From positions 1-42,247 of the forward strand of contig NZ_NOKQ01000189.1 in assembly GCF_002265435.1 (NCBI RefSeq): a stretch of 42,247 nucleotides of DNA. Reading direction: 5' to 3'. Within the stretch, counting starts at the first letter, position 1. The number at the start of each line of letters is the position of its first letter. Source of the stretch: Tetzosporium hominis (GTDB taxonomy: Bacteria; Bacillota; Bacilli; Bacillales_A; Planococcaceae). Shown here piece after piece: positions 22,670 through 31,374 of the stretch. The notes beneath the pieces were generated by a model. The model searched no databases. It was not told the origin of the DNA and saw only the letters and a program-made list of their open reading frames with translations. A program made the position numbers and the translations under genes.

Positions 22670-22861
22670 GTGGCAAATCTTATTCTGTATTACTATTTCT
22701 TACCACTAGTGAGCACATATTTACTAGCGAAAGTTTTTATTCAACTTCTTAAAAATCTAATTGCAGGTAAAGACACAATGATATGGGGAGCATTATTTAC
22801 TTCGTTATCAGTTGCATGGGTAGCATCTATACTGTTGTCGATCTACCTTGCTATTCATTGA
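22670..22861 (+). CDS. Two-segment membrane protein (63 aa)
   Basis: GTG at 22670 directly after the DinB-like stop, with AAAGGTGG about 9 bases upstream; an in-frame GTG at 22658 is a less likely start. 63 residues with two hydrophobic segments (about 4-24 and 39-60) and a basic short loop NLIAGKDT. Coupled in position to the DinB-like gene. Function unknown. Confidence 0.55.
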   Translation: MANLILYYYFLPLVSTYLLAKVFIQLLKNLIAGKDTMIWGALFTSLSVAWVASILLSIYLAIH

Positions 22862-22892
22862 TTACTAGAAAATTGATAGGGGGGAATTTTGA

Positions 22893-23195
22893 ATGGAATA
22901 TGGAATAGTGGGCATCATCGCGCTTATTCTACTTGTGGGCCTTGTCATCCAAGTGCGTAGAACTTTAACTATCACTCAAAAAATCAAAAGCACGTACGAA
23001 TCAAATAGCAGAACTCGTCTGGGCTATGTTTTGACAACATTTTTTTACGCGCTATTTTTAGGAGCCTATATTTTAAACATGTTCACATCGGCTCAATCCC
23101 TAGCTATTAACGAGGCGGTAGTGCAAGTATGCTTTATTTCACTAGTTCTCGTAATGATTAGTAAATTTGTTGTGATTCCTCGCACGAATAACTGA
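22893..23195 (+). CDS. Three-segment membrane protein (100 aa)
   Basis: GGGGGG precedes the ATG. 100 residues with hydrophobic segments at about 3-20, 45-65 and 76-93 and a basic loop TQKIKSTYESNSRTRLG between the first two. No family recognised. It lies in the same-strand run of small membrane genes from 21509 to 23470. Confidence 0.6.
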   Translation: MEYGIVGIIALILLVGLVIQVRRTLTITQKIKSTYESNSRTRLGYVLTTFFYALFLGAYILNMFTSAQSLAINEAVVQVCFISLVLVMISKFVVIPRTNN

Positions 23196-23269
23196 AACTT
23201 AATGACACGAGCCATAGTCTACTAAAGTAACTAGATTCCTAGGGACATACCCAAGAAAGGATGATTGCT

Positions 23270-23470
23270 ATGAAATTCTCTATTATCCTCGAAATTTTTG
23301 GAGCACTGGTAGCTATCGGTTCTTTTATATTTCTGATCATGTCTTTCGTTTCTTTTGATCCAAGTGCGATTTATTACATTGTGGCTTCTATCTTTGGTCT
23401 TTTGAATGGACTGATGGCAATCGGAGTGGCGAGGGTGTTGCGAGAAGTGATGAAAAAGGACACTGTATAA
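23270..23470 (+). CDS. Two-segment small membrane protein, paralogue B
   Basis: 66 residues, start at 23270 favoured by AAAGGATG 6 bases upstream. Two segments (about 5-25 and 34-53). The second, GLLNGLMAIGVARVL, matches FVNGLIAVGVAELL of the protein at 21509-21715, with the same spacing and a similar charged tail. The two are therefore duplicates that have diverged. A terminator follows. Confidence 0.6.
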   Translation: MKFSIILEIFGALVAIGSFIFLIMSFVSFDPSAIYYIVASIFGLLNGLMAIGVARVLREVMKKDTV

Positions 23471-23474
23471 AACA

Positions 23475-23513
23475 AGCAGCCCCGAACTAATAATGTTCAG
23501 GGCTGCTCTTTTT
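23475..23513 (+). terminator. Intrinsic terminator
   Basis: AGCAGCCC and GAAC pair with GTTC and GGGCTGCT (23475-23507), followed by CTTTTT. Confidence 0.88.
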
Positions 23514-23533
23514 ATACTGAGCAACTTGGTATT

Positions 23534-24121
23534 TCAATACTCAGTCAACAAGTTCTCAAGTTCCTTTGAATCGCTAATTGGACCCTTAAATGCATAAGTG
23601 ATAATGCCTTCAGCATTTACTATGTAAGAAGTCGGATAGGCAATAACTTGATAGAGCTTTTCGACTTCTCCATTGGGATCAATCAATATTGGGAAAGTCA
23701 GGCCATGCTTCTGCGAAAAAGCAATAACGTCGTCTCTTGACGATTCCTTGGTCGTCATATTGACTGCAAGAATTTCGTTGTTTGAATCATCGGGAGATGT
23801 CTCGTAAAACTTTTGCATTTCAGGTGCTTCGTCTTGGCAAGGTCCACACCAAGATGCCCAAAAGTTGAGAAATACCTTTTTACCTCGATAATCAGATAGT
23901 CGAACTAATTCACCATCTAGAGTTTCGAGGACAAAGTCAGGTGCGGGCATGCCAATTTGAATTCCTTCATCAAAAGATTCTGTGGGAAGCAAGCCACTTT
24001 GATTCTCAATCATTCCGCTAGGATACTCTTCTTCTCCAAAATTCATTTGAATCATCATGACTACCATACTTGATAGTAGTAAGATGCTGCTCAGTACAGC
24101 AAATCTTCGTACTAATTTCAT
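23534..24121 (-). CDS. TlpA/ResA-type membrane-anchored thiol-disulfide oxidoreductase
   Basis: 195 residues. An N-terminal membrane anchor (about 7-26) puts the thioredoxin fold outside the membrane. The domain starts at GMPAPDFVLETLDGE and holds the active site WCGPC (C92 and C95) after FLNFWAS. A cis-proline segment AYPTSYIV and the TlpA insertion (TTKESSRDDVIAFSQKHGLTFPILID) are present. It resembles ResA/StoA/YneN, which reduce cytochrome c apoproteins or spore-coat proteins; which one cannot be told. TTGGAAGAG precedes the ATG. Confidence 0.88.
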   Translation of the reverse strand: MKLVRRFAVLSSILLLSSMVVMMIQMNFGEEEYPSGMIENQSGLLPTESFDEGIQIGMPAPDFVLETLDGELVRLSDYRGKKVFLNFWASWCGPCQDEAPEMQKFYETSPDDSNNEILAVNMTTKESSRDDVIAFSQKHGLTFPILIDPNGEVEKLYQVIAYPTSYIVNAEGIITYAFKGPISDSKELENLLTEY

Positions 24122-24212
24122 AGCTCTTCCAACTACTTTCGTTTCTTAAGTTTGTTTCACTCATCATTTCGATAATCAAATCGTAAACAATGATTTAATA
24201 ATGTGTATTGAA

Positions 24213-24473
24213 CTAGACGTTCTTCACCTGCTGAACATAATACTTAATCGTAAATGCAAACAAGGCAGCAAGTAAAAACGTAATTCCTAATCCGATTGGA
24301 ATATACGTCCACGCGTTAATAGCCGCAAAAGAAGTTTCCCAAGAGCTAGAGTTCATTGGCCGACTGGTGATACTCGCAATCGTACCTCCATTCATTCCAA
24401 TCAGGAGGAAAAGACAGCCGATTCCTAAAGCACTAAGCGCGACCACATATTCTTTCATCAATTGTTTTGCCAT
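24213..24473 (-). CDS. Two-segment membrane protein (86 aa)
   Basis: Start at 24473 chosen because GGGGG lies 7 bases upstream; the ATG two codons earlier is too close. 86 residues with hydrophobic segments at about 10-29 and 54-77, a polar loop SRPMNSSSWETS between them and a short basic tail. No family recognised. It diverges from the sigma-factor operon starting at 24621. Confidence 0.6.
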   Translation of the reverse strand: MAKQLMKEYVVALSALGIGCLFLLIGMNGGTIASITSRPMNSSSWETSFAAINAWTYIPIGLGITFLLAALFAFTIKYYVQQVKNV

Positions 24474-24560
24474 GTTCATTCCCCCATCTAGTATACTTAT
24501 ATATGTAAATACTTGTAATTAGAGTATACGGTAGGAAATCGAAAGTCACAATGTAATTTT

Positions 24561-24589
24561 TGAACCGAGAGTGAGACATGTATCGTCTA
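24561..24589 (+). promoter_or_regulatory. ECF-type promoter of the sigma operon
   Basis: TGAACC (24561-24566), a 17-base spacer, then CGTCTA (24584-24589). This closely fits the ECF consensus of Bacillales (TGAAAC, 16-17 bases, CGTC). It lies 31 bases before the TTG start of the ECF gene, so the sigma factor very probably activates its own operon. Confidence 0.75.
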
Positions 24590-24620
24590 ATCAGAAACAA
24601 GTGAAAAAAGAGGTGAAGCT

Positions 24621-25145
24621 TTGAACACCCAAACGGATTTAGAACAAACCATTCGGCAGCACGGAGAAGAGTTGCTTCGGCTTGCTTATACGTATGTCAA
24701 GAACAGACAGACCGCAGAAGATCTTGTTCAAGACGTCTTCTTAAAAGCCTTTGTAAAACAAACTGATTTTCGAGGCGATAGCCACTATAAGACCTACTTG
24801 TACCGAATGGTTATGAACCGGTGCAAAGACTATTTGAGAAGCTGGCACTACCGCAAAACGATTCTGATGGAGCCGTTTCAAGGAGCTTCCAGCGGCAGAC
24901 CATCGCGTGAACTATCAGAAGACAATGCCATACTAGGCAACCAAGTGCTGGCACTACCAATCAAGTACCGCGAAGTGCTCGTATTCTATTACTATAAAGA
25001 ACTTTCTATGCGAGAAATCGCAGAGTTATTGAACGTTTCCGAAAATACAGTGAAGACTAGGATGCAACGTGGACGCAAGCAACTGAAGCTGAACTTGGAA
25101 AGGGGTGGATACGATGCGCGATTCTTCTATCAAAACGAGTATTGA
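24621..25145 (+). CDS. ECF RNA polymerase sigma factor
   Basis: 174 residues from a TTG start with AGAGGTGAAGC upstream. Region 2: LLRLAYTYVKNRQTAEDLVQDVFLKAF with YKTYLYRMVMNRCKDYLR. Region 4: LPIKYREVLVFYYYKELSMREIAELL followed by the recognition helix VSENTVKTRMQRGRKQLK. It is preceded by a matching ECF promoter and overlaps the next gene by about 32 bases, a regulator-like membrane protein. The regulon is not visible beyond this operon. Confidence 0.93.
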   Translation: MNTQTDLEQTIRQHGEELLRLAYTYVKNRQTAEDLVQDVFLKAFVKQTDFRGDSHYKTYLYRMVMNRCKDYLRSWHYRKTILMEPFQGASSGRPSRELSEDNAILGNQVLALPIKYREVLVFYYYKELSMREIAELLNVSENTVKTRMQRGRKQLKLNLERGGYDARFFYQNEY

Positions 25146-26319
25146 AAAAGCGATTGGTGAGGAACCTTGGTTGACTGAAGAGGTCCTTCATCAAATGATT
25201 CGTCCACACTATAAACCAAATAAAGAAAAGCGAAGCCTATCGAAAGTTCTGATTCCTAGCGTGGTGACTTTCGCAATTGCACTCTTCGCATTTATCTTAT
25301 GGAATACAGAAACCCAACCTGTCCAACCTGAAGTCGCTGCTTTTAATTACGAAGCCATTTCAAACGCGATTGAAGATCCACAAGTTGAAAACGCGTTTAT
25401 CACCTATTTAAAATCTATCGAAAACGAGGATTACGCAAGCTTTGAGGCTGTCTCTACAACAGACCTTGTCGCTTCCCCAAAAGAAGTGTTTGAGAAGTAC
25501 CAAACCATCGATTTGGACACCTTTCGTTTGATTTCCGTAACAGAAAGCCAAGGGGAACCTGTCACGTTCCTTGTCGCAGCATTTGCCTACAAAGACGCAT
25601 CGAATGAAGTTCTCAAGACTTATACAGTTGATCGAGGAGACGGGATACAGATGACCGTATCGGAAGATTTCTACGGAGAATATCCCGAGTACACACCTTT
25701 CACATTTCCAGAAACGGTCACTTTAAATTACGAGGAAATTCCGACGGTTCAAGAGATTTCTTTTCATCCGGATCTTATTGAACAACAGGCATCTGTAGGT
25801 GAAGAGGGGACCGTCTCGATTGCTGCATTTCAAGATGGGGAGTTTGACGTTGTCTTTGCAACTGATGAGAAATCGTATTACTTAACGCGCTTGTCGGTTC
25901 CTGAAGTAGGGTCTCTCGATGTTCAACCCTTTATGGTGCAAGATACGGGGGAAACGGCATATATGCTCCAGGCGGAAGGATACGGCCTCATAGGCGCTTT
26001 GTTTATGGATGAAAGGATTCATTTTGTTGGAACCAGTCCAGAAGTGGGAAGTGCCAGTCAATTTGATTTAGATGGAGATGGTACAGAGGAATGGCTACTA
26101 GATGACGAAGGCGTCCAAGTGATACGATTCGAAGACGGTGCCTTCCAAAGCGCCATACTTCAGTCAGAAATCCGAAGAGATCCTTTTCCAGATTCGGTGT
26201 TTACGTATAATTTAGATGTTCCTAGAGGAGACGTGTTCATCGAGACAACTCTTTTAGAAGGCGAAAAGAGAGTAAAGTATCATTTCAACTCAACAGAGCT
26301 GCTACAAAAAGTACAGTAA
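25114..26319 (+). CDS. Membrane protein cotranscribed with ECF sigma, probable anti-sigma factor
   Basis: 401 residues. The start at 25114 has GGGGTGGA upstream and lies inside the end of the sigma gene. A cytosolic N-terminus of about 45 residues (EEPWLTEEVLHQMIRPHYKPN) is followed by one membrane segment (about 48-65) and a large extracellular region. The first part (about 85-170) looks like an NTF2-like fold. The C-terminal part contains DLDGDGTEEWLL, a calcium-binding VCBS/FG-GAP-like motif. Position and topology suggest an anti-sigma factor, though the usual zinc-binding HxxxCxxC motif is absent. Confidence 0.75.
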   Translation: MRDSSIKTSIEKAIGEEPWLTEEVLHQMIRPHYKPNKEKRSLSKVLIPSVVTFAIALFAFILWNTETQPVQPEVAAFNYEAISNAIEDPQVENAFITYLKSIENEDYASFEAVSTTDLVASPKEVFEKYQTIDLDTFRLISVTESQGEPVTFLVAAFAYKDASNEVLKTYTVDRGDGIQMTVSEDFYGEYPEYTPFTFPETVTLNYEEIPTVQEISFHPDLIEQQASVGEEGTVSIAAFQDGEFDVVFATDEKSYYLTRLSVPEVGSLDVQPFMVQDTGETAYMLQAEGYGLIGALFMDERIHFVGTSPEVGSASQFDLDGDGTEEWLLDDEGVQVIRFEDGAFQSAILQSEIRRDPFPDSVFTYNLDVPRGDVFIETTLLEGEKRVKYHFNSTELLQKVQ

Positions 26320-26411
26320 AGCACTATCAGGGAACCTTTTCCTCTGCTCTACGTAAAACAAGTAAGAACATCCACTGGATTACGAAGTGGACTAGAGGAA
26401 GGGGTAGGATG

Positions 26412-27404
26412 ATGAAGTTTAACGAACAAGAATTCAATGACCTGTATGATAAAGAGTTACGAGACGTTCAAGAGCAGCTGGATAGCGAAATCCTCTTCGT
26501 CTTGATCGGGGACGTCAATGCAGGGAAATCTTCTACGGTGAATCAGATTATGGGAGAAGACGTAGCGTCTGTCGGAGCGCAACCAGGCGAGACGACCGCT
26601 ATCAAAAAGTATGTCTACAAAGAGAAGATTGCCTTTGTAGATACACCAGGCTTAGATGACATCAACCGGGAGAACTCTGCGGAGACACTGAAATACTATA
26701 AAGAAGCGGACGTCATTCTGTTCTTTTTGAACGCAGCAGGAACGGTCTTATCAGAAGGTGAGAAGAAGTCGCTTCGAGAAGTAAGAAAAACGAATAAAGA
26801 AATCCTGCTCGTTTTAAATAAAATCGATGCTGCAGATGACATTCCAGGACTTGTTCACTATATCAAGACGAATACAGGAAACGAGTTCAAAGTGATTCCA
26901 ATCTCGTCTCGTACAGGAGAGAACATGCAGCAGCTTCGCGATGCCATCTTAGATATTTTACAGACGAAAAAAAAGGACCTACTCTTCGCCAAAGAATTAA
27001 AAGCAAAATCCGCGGTCGCTAACCGATGGATCCTCGCCACATCAGCTTCGGCAGGAGTGGTTGGAGCGGTTCCTCTACCAGGAGCCGATATCGTGCCTCT
27101 TACAGGGCTTCAGGTAGGGATGATGGTGAGACTTGCGACTCTTTACGATAAACCTATTTCGAAACAGCGAGCACGTGAGTTAGCAATCGCCACATTCACG
27201 GGGAATATCGGCAAGAGTATCTTCCGTCAAGCTGTCAAAGTAGTGCCTGGCGCAGGCGCTGCTATTGGAGGCGGAGTTGCTGCTTCTATGACGCTAGCGC
27301 TTGGCTACGGGATCAAATATGCCTATGAGAACAATATTGAGTTGAATGTCGAATTCTTAAAGAACTTCGCCGATAATTTTAAAGACAAGGATCAAGAGAG
27401 ATAG
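26412..27404 (+). CDS. Era/dynamin-like GTPase with DUF697 membrane domain
   Basis: 330 residues. G1 GDVNAGKSS (33-41), G3 DTPG (77-80) and G4 NKID (136-139) form a complete GTPase. After residue about 205 comes a hydrophobic DUF697-type region (TSASAGVVGAVPLPGADIVPLTGLQ, then a glycine-rich helix VPGAGAAIGGGVAASM) that binds or inserts in the membrane. Such proteins are thought to act in membrane or envelope stress. The second of two adjacent ATGs is chosen, with GGGG 7 bases upstream. It follows the ECF operon with a gap of 92 bases. Confidence 0.85.
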   Translation: MKFNEQEFNDLYDKELRDVQEQLDSEILFVLIGDVNAGKSSTVNQIMGEDVASVGAQPGETTAIKKYVYKEKIAFVDTPGLDDINRENSAETLKYYKEADVILFFLNAAGTVLSEGEKKSLREVRKTNKEILLVLNKIDAADDIPGLVHYIKTNTGNEFKVIPISSRTGENMQQLRDAILDILQTKKKDLLFAKELKAKSAVANRWILATSASAGVVGAVPLPGADIVPLTGLQVGMMVRLATLYDKPISKQRARELAIATFTGNIGKSIFRQAVKVVPGAGAAIGGGVAASMTLALGYGIKYAYENNIELNVEFLKNFADNFKDKDQER

Positions 27405-27445
27405 CTAAAAACCATCCAGCGAAGAGTGATGGTGTCCAACTACAA

Positions 27446-27479
27446 AACAGCCCTCGACTACTAGAGTCTGAGGGCTGTT
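27446..27479. terminator. Bidirectional terminator
   Basis: AACAGCCCTC (27446-27455) pairs with GAGGGCTGTT (27470-27479), with GACT/AGTC continuing the stem. The T-tract is better on the minus strand, so it mainly ends the diguanylate cyclase gene; the GTPase gene converges on it. Confidence 0.75.
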
Positions 27480-27480
27480 G

Positions 27481-29052
27481 CTATTTGGAGTCTTGGCGAA
27501 CCCCATTTATGAAAGAGACCGTCTCCACCCGATTTCTTCCGCCTTCTTTTGCTTTATAGAGTTGCTCATCTACAGCATTGAAGAAGGTATTCAAGTCACA
27601 ACGGTCGCAATCGAGATACCCTGCCCCAATAGATACCGTGACGGCTTGCGGTACAGGGAAGTCTGCATGTTCCACTTCTCTTCGAATCCGCTCTGCTAGC
27701 GCATAAACACCCTCCATAGAAGTATCTTGAAGCACAAAACCAAATTCTTCTCCGCCAAGTCTTACAGGTAAACTGGCAGTTGGAGCTAAGGACTTTAGAA
27801 TGTCCGCTAGCTTGATGATCACTTGATCGCCAATCAGATGGCCATATGTATCATTGATTGATTTGAAGCGATCGATATCAAGGATGATGAAACCAAAGAT
27901 TGCATTGTTTTCTTTAATCATTGTCACCATATGATTAAATTGCCGACGATTAGCAAGGCCAGTCATGGGGTCAGTAACAGCCAATGTTTCAAGTTCCGTT
28001 ACAAGATGTTGCTGATTCTGAGCAAAAGACAGGATCATTTGTTTAATATTTTCTGCCTCTCTATAGGGAGACTGGATGGACTTAGCCTCTACAATGATTT
28101 CTCCTATAGGCTTCGAATAATCAACTGCCGAGAGACGATTTAAGGGTCTTGTGATGAACAAGATTAATCCAATTAACAATAAAAAGGTACCTATAATGAA
28201 TGGTAACCCAATAAGTAAAGCGCGGTTTGCGGAAAGAGAAGCAGGAGCAAGTGCTAATTCTTCAGGAGTCATTGAAATTATACCCCAGCCACTTTCGGGT
28301 ACTTTTGTGTATCCCGCATAGAAAGTCTCCCCCGAACGATCCTCTATAATGCCTTTTCCTGAGAGTCCTTTAGCTAAGTCGCGAGTAGCTTGGTTTTCAT
28401 GCGCTTTTGTTCCAATCCACGCAGAGTTTCTATGGTAGATGTAATTGCCATTTCTGTCATAAACAGCAGCCTGTTCTACATCGCTGCCGTAAGTTTGTTC
28501 AAGGAGTCGTGTCAAAAAGTTCCGTTCTTGTAACCACACGAGGCCATTGAGCATTCCGTAATATTTGCCATCTTGATAAAGGGCTGTGGATACGATGAGC
28601 ATCAATTTATCATTGGTTCCTATGTAGGGTTCAGAAATAAAATCTTCTTGAAGTTCGATGCCCGTTTTTACGCCATCAGAATTTACAAACTTGCCGATCA
28701 AATTCAATTCGGGATGATTGGCACGCCCTGTCCCATCTGCATTGATAATAGTGACAGAGTTGAAGTTGAAGTTTGAGTCATGAACATCTTGAACGATCTC
28801 CTTAAGCATTTGAGGATCATCCCAGTTTTCTAAAATTTTATCGTGGTGCGCATGTAAGGTATCTTGCATCATGATAAAACTATCGTTAGTTAAAGCGCTC
28901 AATTTTCGTGCGTTGGAGTAATTCAGTTCTAGAACGGCCTCTGTCAGTGTTTCTCTGCTGACGTAGTGTTCTGTAACAAAAATGACCGTAAGTGTGATGA
29001 CCATGGTTAGAGTGGTTATAAAAATAATCCAAAATTTTAGAGAGAGTTTCAT
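27481..29052 (-). CDS. Membrane-bound diguanylate cyclase with dCACHE sensor
   Basis: 523 residues. A first membrane segment (about 8-28), an extracellular dCACHE-type sensor (about 35-270, with NADGTGRANHPELNLIGKF and YDRNGNYIYHR) and a second segment (about 278-300) lead into a C-terminal GGDEF domain. Its A-site reads GGEEF (433-437); FGFIILDIDRFKSINDTYGH carries the metal and GTP positions. It should make cyclic di-GMP. The inhibitory RxxD site normally 5 residues before GGEEF is absent, so product feedback is probably lost. The ligand is unknown. Confidence 0.92.
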   Translation of the reverse strand: MKLSLKFWIIFITTLTMVITLTVIFVTEHYVSRETLTEAVLELNYSNARKLSALTNDSFIMMQDTLHAHHDKILENWDDPQMLKEIVQDVHDSNFNFNSVTIINADGTGRANHPELNLIGKFVNSDGVKTGIELQEDFISEPYIGTNDKLMLIVSTALYQDGKYYGMLNGLVWLQERNFLTRLLEQTYGSDVEQAAVYDRNGNYIYHRNSAWIGTKAHENQATRDLAKGLSGKGIIEDRSGETFYAGYTKVPESGWGIISMTPEELALAPASLSANRALLIGLPFIIGTFLLLIGLILFITRPLNRLSAVDYSKPIGEIIVEAKSIQSPYREAENIKQMILSFAQNQQHLVTELETLAVTDPMTGLANRRQFNHMVTMIKENNAIFGFIILDIDRFKSINDTYGHLIGDQVIIKLADILKSLAPTASLPVRLGGEEFGFVLQDTSMEGVYALAERIRREVEHADFPVPQAVTVSIGAGYLDCDRCDLNTFFNAVDEQLYKAKEGGRNRVETVSFINGVRQDSK

Positions 29053-29130
29053 TAGACATCACTCGTTTCCGTTTTGTATGTAGGAAGTATGTCAAGTATA
29101 CCAAAATTTGTGCTGTCGTCGAGAATGAAA

Positions 29131-29158
29131 ATAGCCCTCGCCGTATAGCGAGGACTAT
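29131..29158 (-). terminator. Terminator after the DUF2207 gene
   Basis: ATAGCCCTCGC and GCGAGGACTAT (29131-29158) pair with one G-T; on the minus strand TTTT follows. Confidence 0.75.
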
Positions 29159-29170
29159 CTGGTCTGAAAT

Positions 29171-30838
29171 TTAAAAGGCGCCTGATCCGCCTCCACCGCC
29201 ACCAACTCCTGCACCACCGCCAGAAGTTGCTCCTCCACTAGCGCTGGCGCTAGTTGATGTATTTGCGGCTACAAAAATGGTGGTGAGAAAGACAGGATTC
29301 ATTACAAAACTGCTATCATCTGATGAAGATGTCGCGGCATGGAAAGTAGTAGCTTGTTTAGTAGCTGTTTTGGAATCACTACCGAGTAAATAAGCATAGG
29401 CGCGTTTTCGCTCGTCTTCCGTTAAGGATTTCCACTGTTCTTCTGTTACCGTAGGAAACTCTTTTTTCAAGGTTCGCCACTGGGAGCGAATCTCGTGTCC
29501 TTCTCGAGTGAGAGGAGAGTAGAAGATGGCTAATAACAACGTGCCCATTGCTAGCATCACGGATCCGAACGTCCAAGGCAACAAATCGTAGATCGCTGTA
29601 TAGACGGCCAGTCCAACAAATGCCGCAGATGAGATACCAGCAATCCAGCGAAGAGTAGGGTGCTTCTCGTAAAAGTGGTGAGAAAGCACTTCAGCTCGGA
29701 CACCCTTGTTCCATTTAGCGATGGCTTCATTGTATTCGGCGTGGTAGATGGTCTTCTGTGTAAACTCTTTAACTTGAGTCAGTGTGAACTCTGTACCATT
29801 ACCGATACGGTCGACGAGGAGCTTGAGCAAGGTCTCTTCATGCGCATACTGCGTCTTCCGGTCTACCAGCTCAAATTGGTCTTCAGATACTTGACGTAAG
29901 TTTCCTTTTCGTAACATGTCTAGAATGGCAGCCACGGTCACGTGCGGTGATAAGAAAGCTGAGTGAGTGAAATATAAGGTTGCCGGAATACTCATCGTCT
30001 CTGCGGGCACAGTGAAACCTGAAGCATCACTTTGGACCGATTTTTTACGTCGTGCTGCACGCAACCAAAGGACTAGCACCGACAGCAGTAGAAGTGTTCC
30101 TCCTCCCGTGACAGCTGGTTTTGCAATCGTACTTGCCGTTTGTTGGTTCTCTGAGAACACCGCGGCTTGCTCTTGCATGCGAATGTTTTCTGCCATGTCA
30201 TCTCGGACCGTACCATTTAAAGTCGAGAGGACAGGGAATAGCTCTGCATCAAAAATTGCACGGACATCGCCATTTTCCCCTTCATCAACTAAACCGATCT
30301 CATACAATGCAGTCCCGTCTTCGGTAACCGTCTGAGAACCAAATGCTTCTTCATATCCCAGTGCTTCTGTGTTGGTAGATGGCCCCGGTGGCGTCACGGA
30401 AATCGTCAGATCTTGATAGGCGCTCTCATTGCTTTCGTCAAAGAAGGCATAGTAGAACTGAGCCCCATCTTCAAACTTTTCTACAACATCTGTAATTGTA
30501 TAACTTAAATCGATTGTCACGGTGTCGCCGTCATCACCAGCGCGGTAGACGCGGTACATCCCGTCTACAAATTCCGTTCGGAGTGCTTTCCCATTTTCAA
30601 ACGCTTGAAATTCTTCAATTGCAGTCCCTTCTTTTTCGATCAAGCTTCTCGTAATGCCGTTGAAATCTTCTTCGAACGCATACGTGAAGCGCTCTGTAAC
30701 AGAAGCAGAACCGTCTTCATTCAGCTGTGCATCGATCCGCACCGTTTCAATTTCAAAGTCGATGGCTAATGCTTGCAAAGGAAACAGACCGATAAGTGTC
30801 AAAGTCACTACTAGAGATAGTATCCAGTTTTTCTTCAT
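29171..30838 (-). CDS. DUF2207 membrane protein
   Basis: 555 residues. An N-terminal signal peptide ends near ALA (about residue 25). An extracellular DUF2207-type domain starts IDFEIETVRIDAQLNEDGSASVTERFTYAFEEDFNGITR. Then come a membrane segment about residues 242-262, a cytosolic domain, a second pair of segments near 400-440, and a glycine-rich tail ending GGGGGGSGAF, which is typical of the family. Role unknown in general. AAGAGGTGATTTCGT precedes the ATG. Confidence 0.88.
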   Translation of the reverse strand: MKKNWILSLVVTLTLIGLFPLQALAIDFEIETVRIDAQLNEDGSASVTERFTYAFEEDFNGITRSLIEKEGTAIEEFQAFENGKALRTEFVDGMYRVYRAGDDGDTVTIDLSYTITDVVEKFEDGAQFYYAFFDESNESAYQDLTISVTPPGPSTNTEALGYEEAFGSQTVTEDGTALYEIGLVDEGENGDVRAIFDAELFPVLSTLNGTVRDDMAENIRMQEQAAVFSENQQTASTIAKPAVTGGGTLLLLSVLVLWLRAARRKKSVQSDASGFTVPAETMSIPATLYFTHSAFLSPHVTVAAILDMLRKGNLRQVSEDQFELVDRKTQYAHEETLLKLLVDRIGNGTEFTLTQVKEFTQKTIYHAEYNEAIAKWNKGVRAEVLSHHFYEKHPTLRWIAGISSAAFVGLAVYTAIYDLLPWTFGSVMLAMGTLLLAIFYSPLTREGHEIRSQWRTLKKEFPTVTEEQWKSLTEDERKRAYAYLLGSDSKTATKQATTFHAATSSSDDSSFVMNPVFLTTIFVAANTSTSASASGGATSGGGAGVGGGGGGSGAF

Positions 30839-30907
30839 ACGAAATCACCTCTTGATTCTTCTTTACGAATTAGGAGGCTAGAAGTTTCGGAAAGAGAAAG
30901 AAATTGC

Positions 30908-30962
30908 TCCCAGGGAAGAATTCAGAAAGAAGTATACTCGTTCATTGAAATCTTCCCTGGGA
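30908..30962. repeat. Perfect 12-base inverted repeat
   Basis: TCCCAGGGAAGA (30908-30919) and TCTTCCCTGGGA (30951-30962) are exact reverse complements separated by 31 bases. There is no T-tract. It lies upstream of the DUF2207 gene and could be an operator or an element relic. Confidence 0.6.
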
Positions 30963-31321
30963 ACTCGATTGTAGATTGTTTTTAGCTGTTTCAGGCCGTC
31001 CGTAAAAGTCTACTTTTATGAACGTTTTTAATTATGTTTAATTCTAAGATCTTTCTTTTTCTCTATCAAAAATAAATAGTGGCCATTTGATATTATAGTC
31101 AATATTTTTATCACACTCTAATTCAAGGATAAAAAAACAGCCCGGTGTGGTTTTAGGGAGGGGAAAAATAAGAAGAGCAATTCCTATAAATCAGAGCTCA
31201 TTTAAAATATCATACAAGTTAATAGGTATCTTATAATCTTATAATTAAAACATCTAGTACGAAACCCTCGTAAGACAAGGGTTACTTCCTGCACAACCTC
31301 TGTAGACAGTAGATACCAGGC
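30963..31321. other. AT-rich intergenic stretch without a gene
   Basis: About 360 bases, AT-rich, no frame with ribosome site or family similarity. AAAAAACAGCCCGGTGTGG and short repeats are present but form no convincing stem. It separates the DUF2207 gene from the thiamine-type promoter, and may be a relic of deleted sequence. Confidence 0.5.
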
Positions 31322-31350
31322 TTTACATAAAAATTAGTATTTGTTATAGT
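31322..31350 (+). promoter_or_regulatory. Sigma-A promoter driving the TPP riboswitch
   Basis: TTTACA (31322-31327), exactly 17 bases, then TATAGT (31345-31350). Transcription should start near 31357, about 18 bases before the riboswitch. Confidence 0.8.
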
Positions 31351-31374
31351 GGTCGTGAAAACAAAATACCTAAA

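Noticed and set aside
30654-30881. Plus-strand frames opposite the DUF2207 gene
   Set aside because: Antisense shadows of a well-supported gene.
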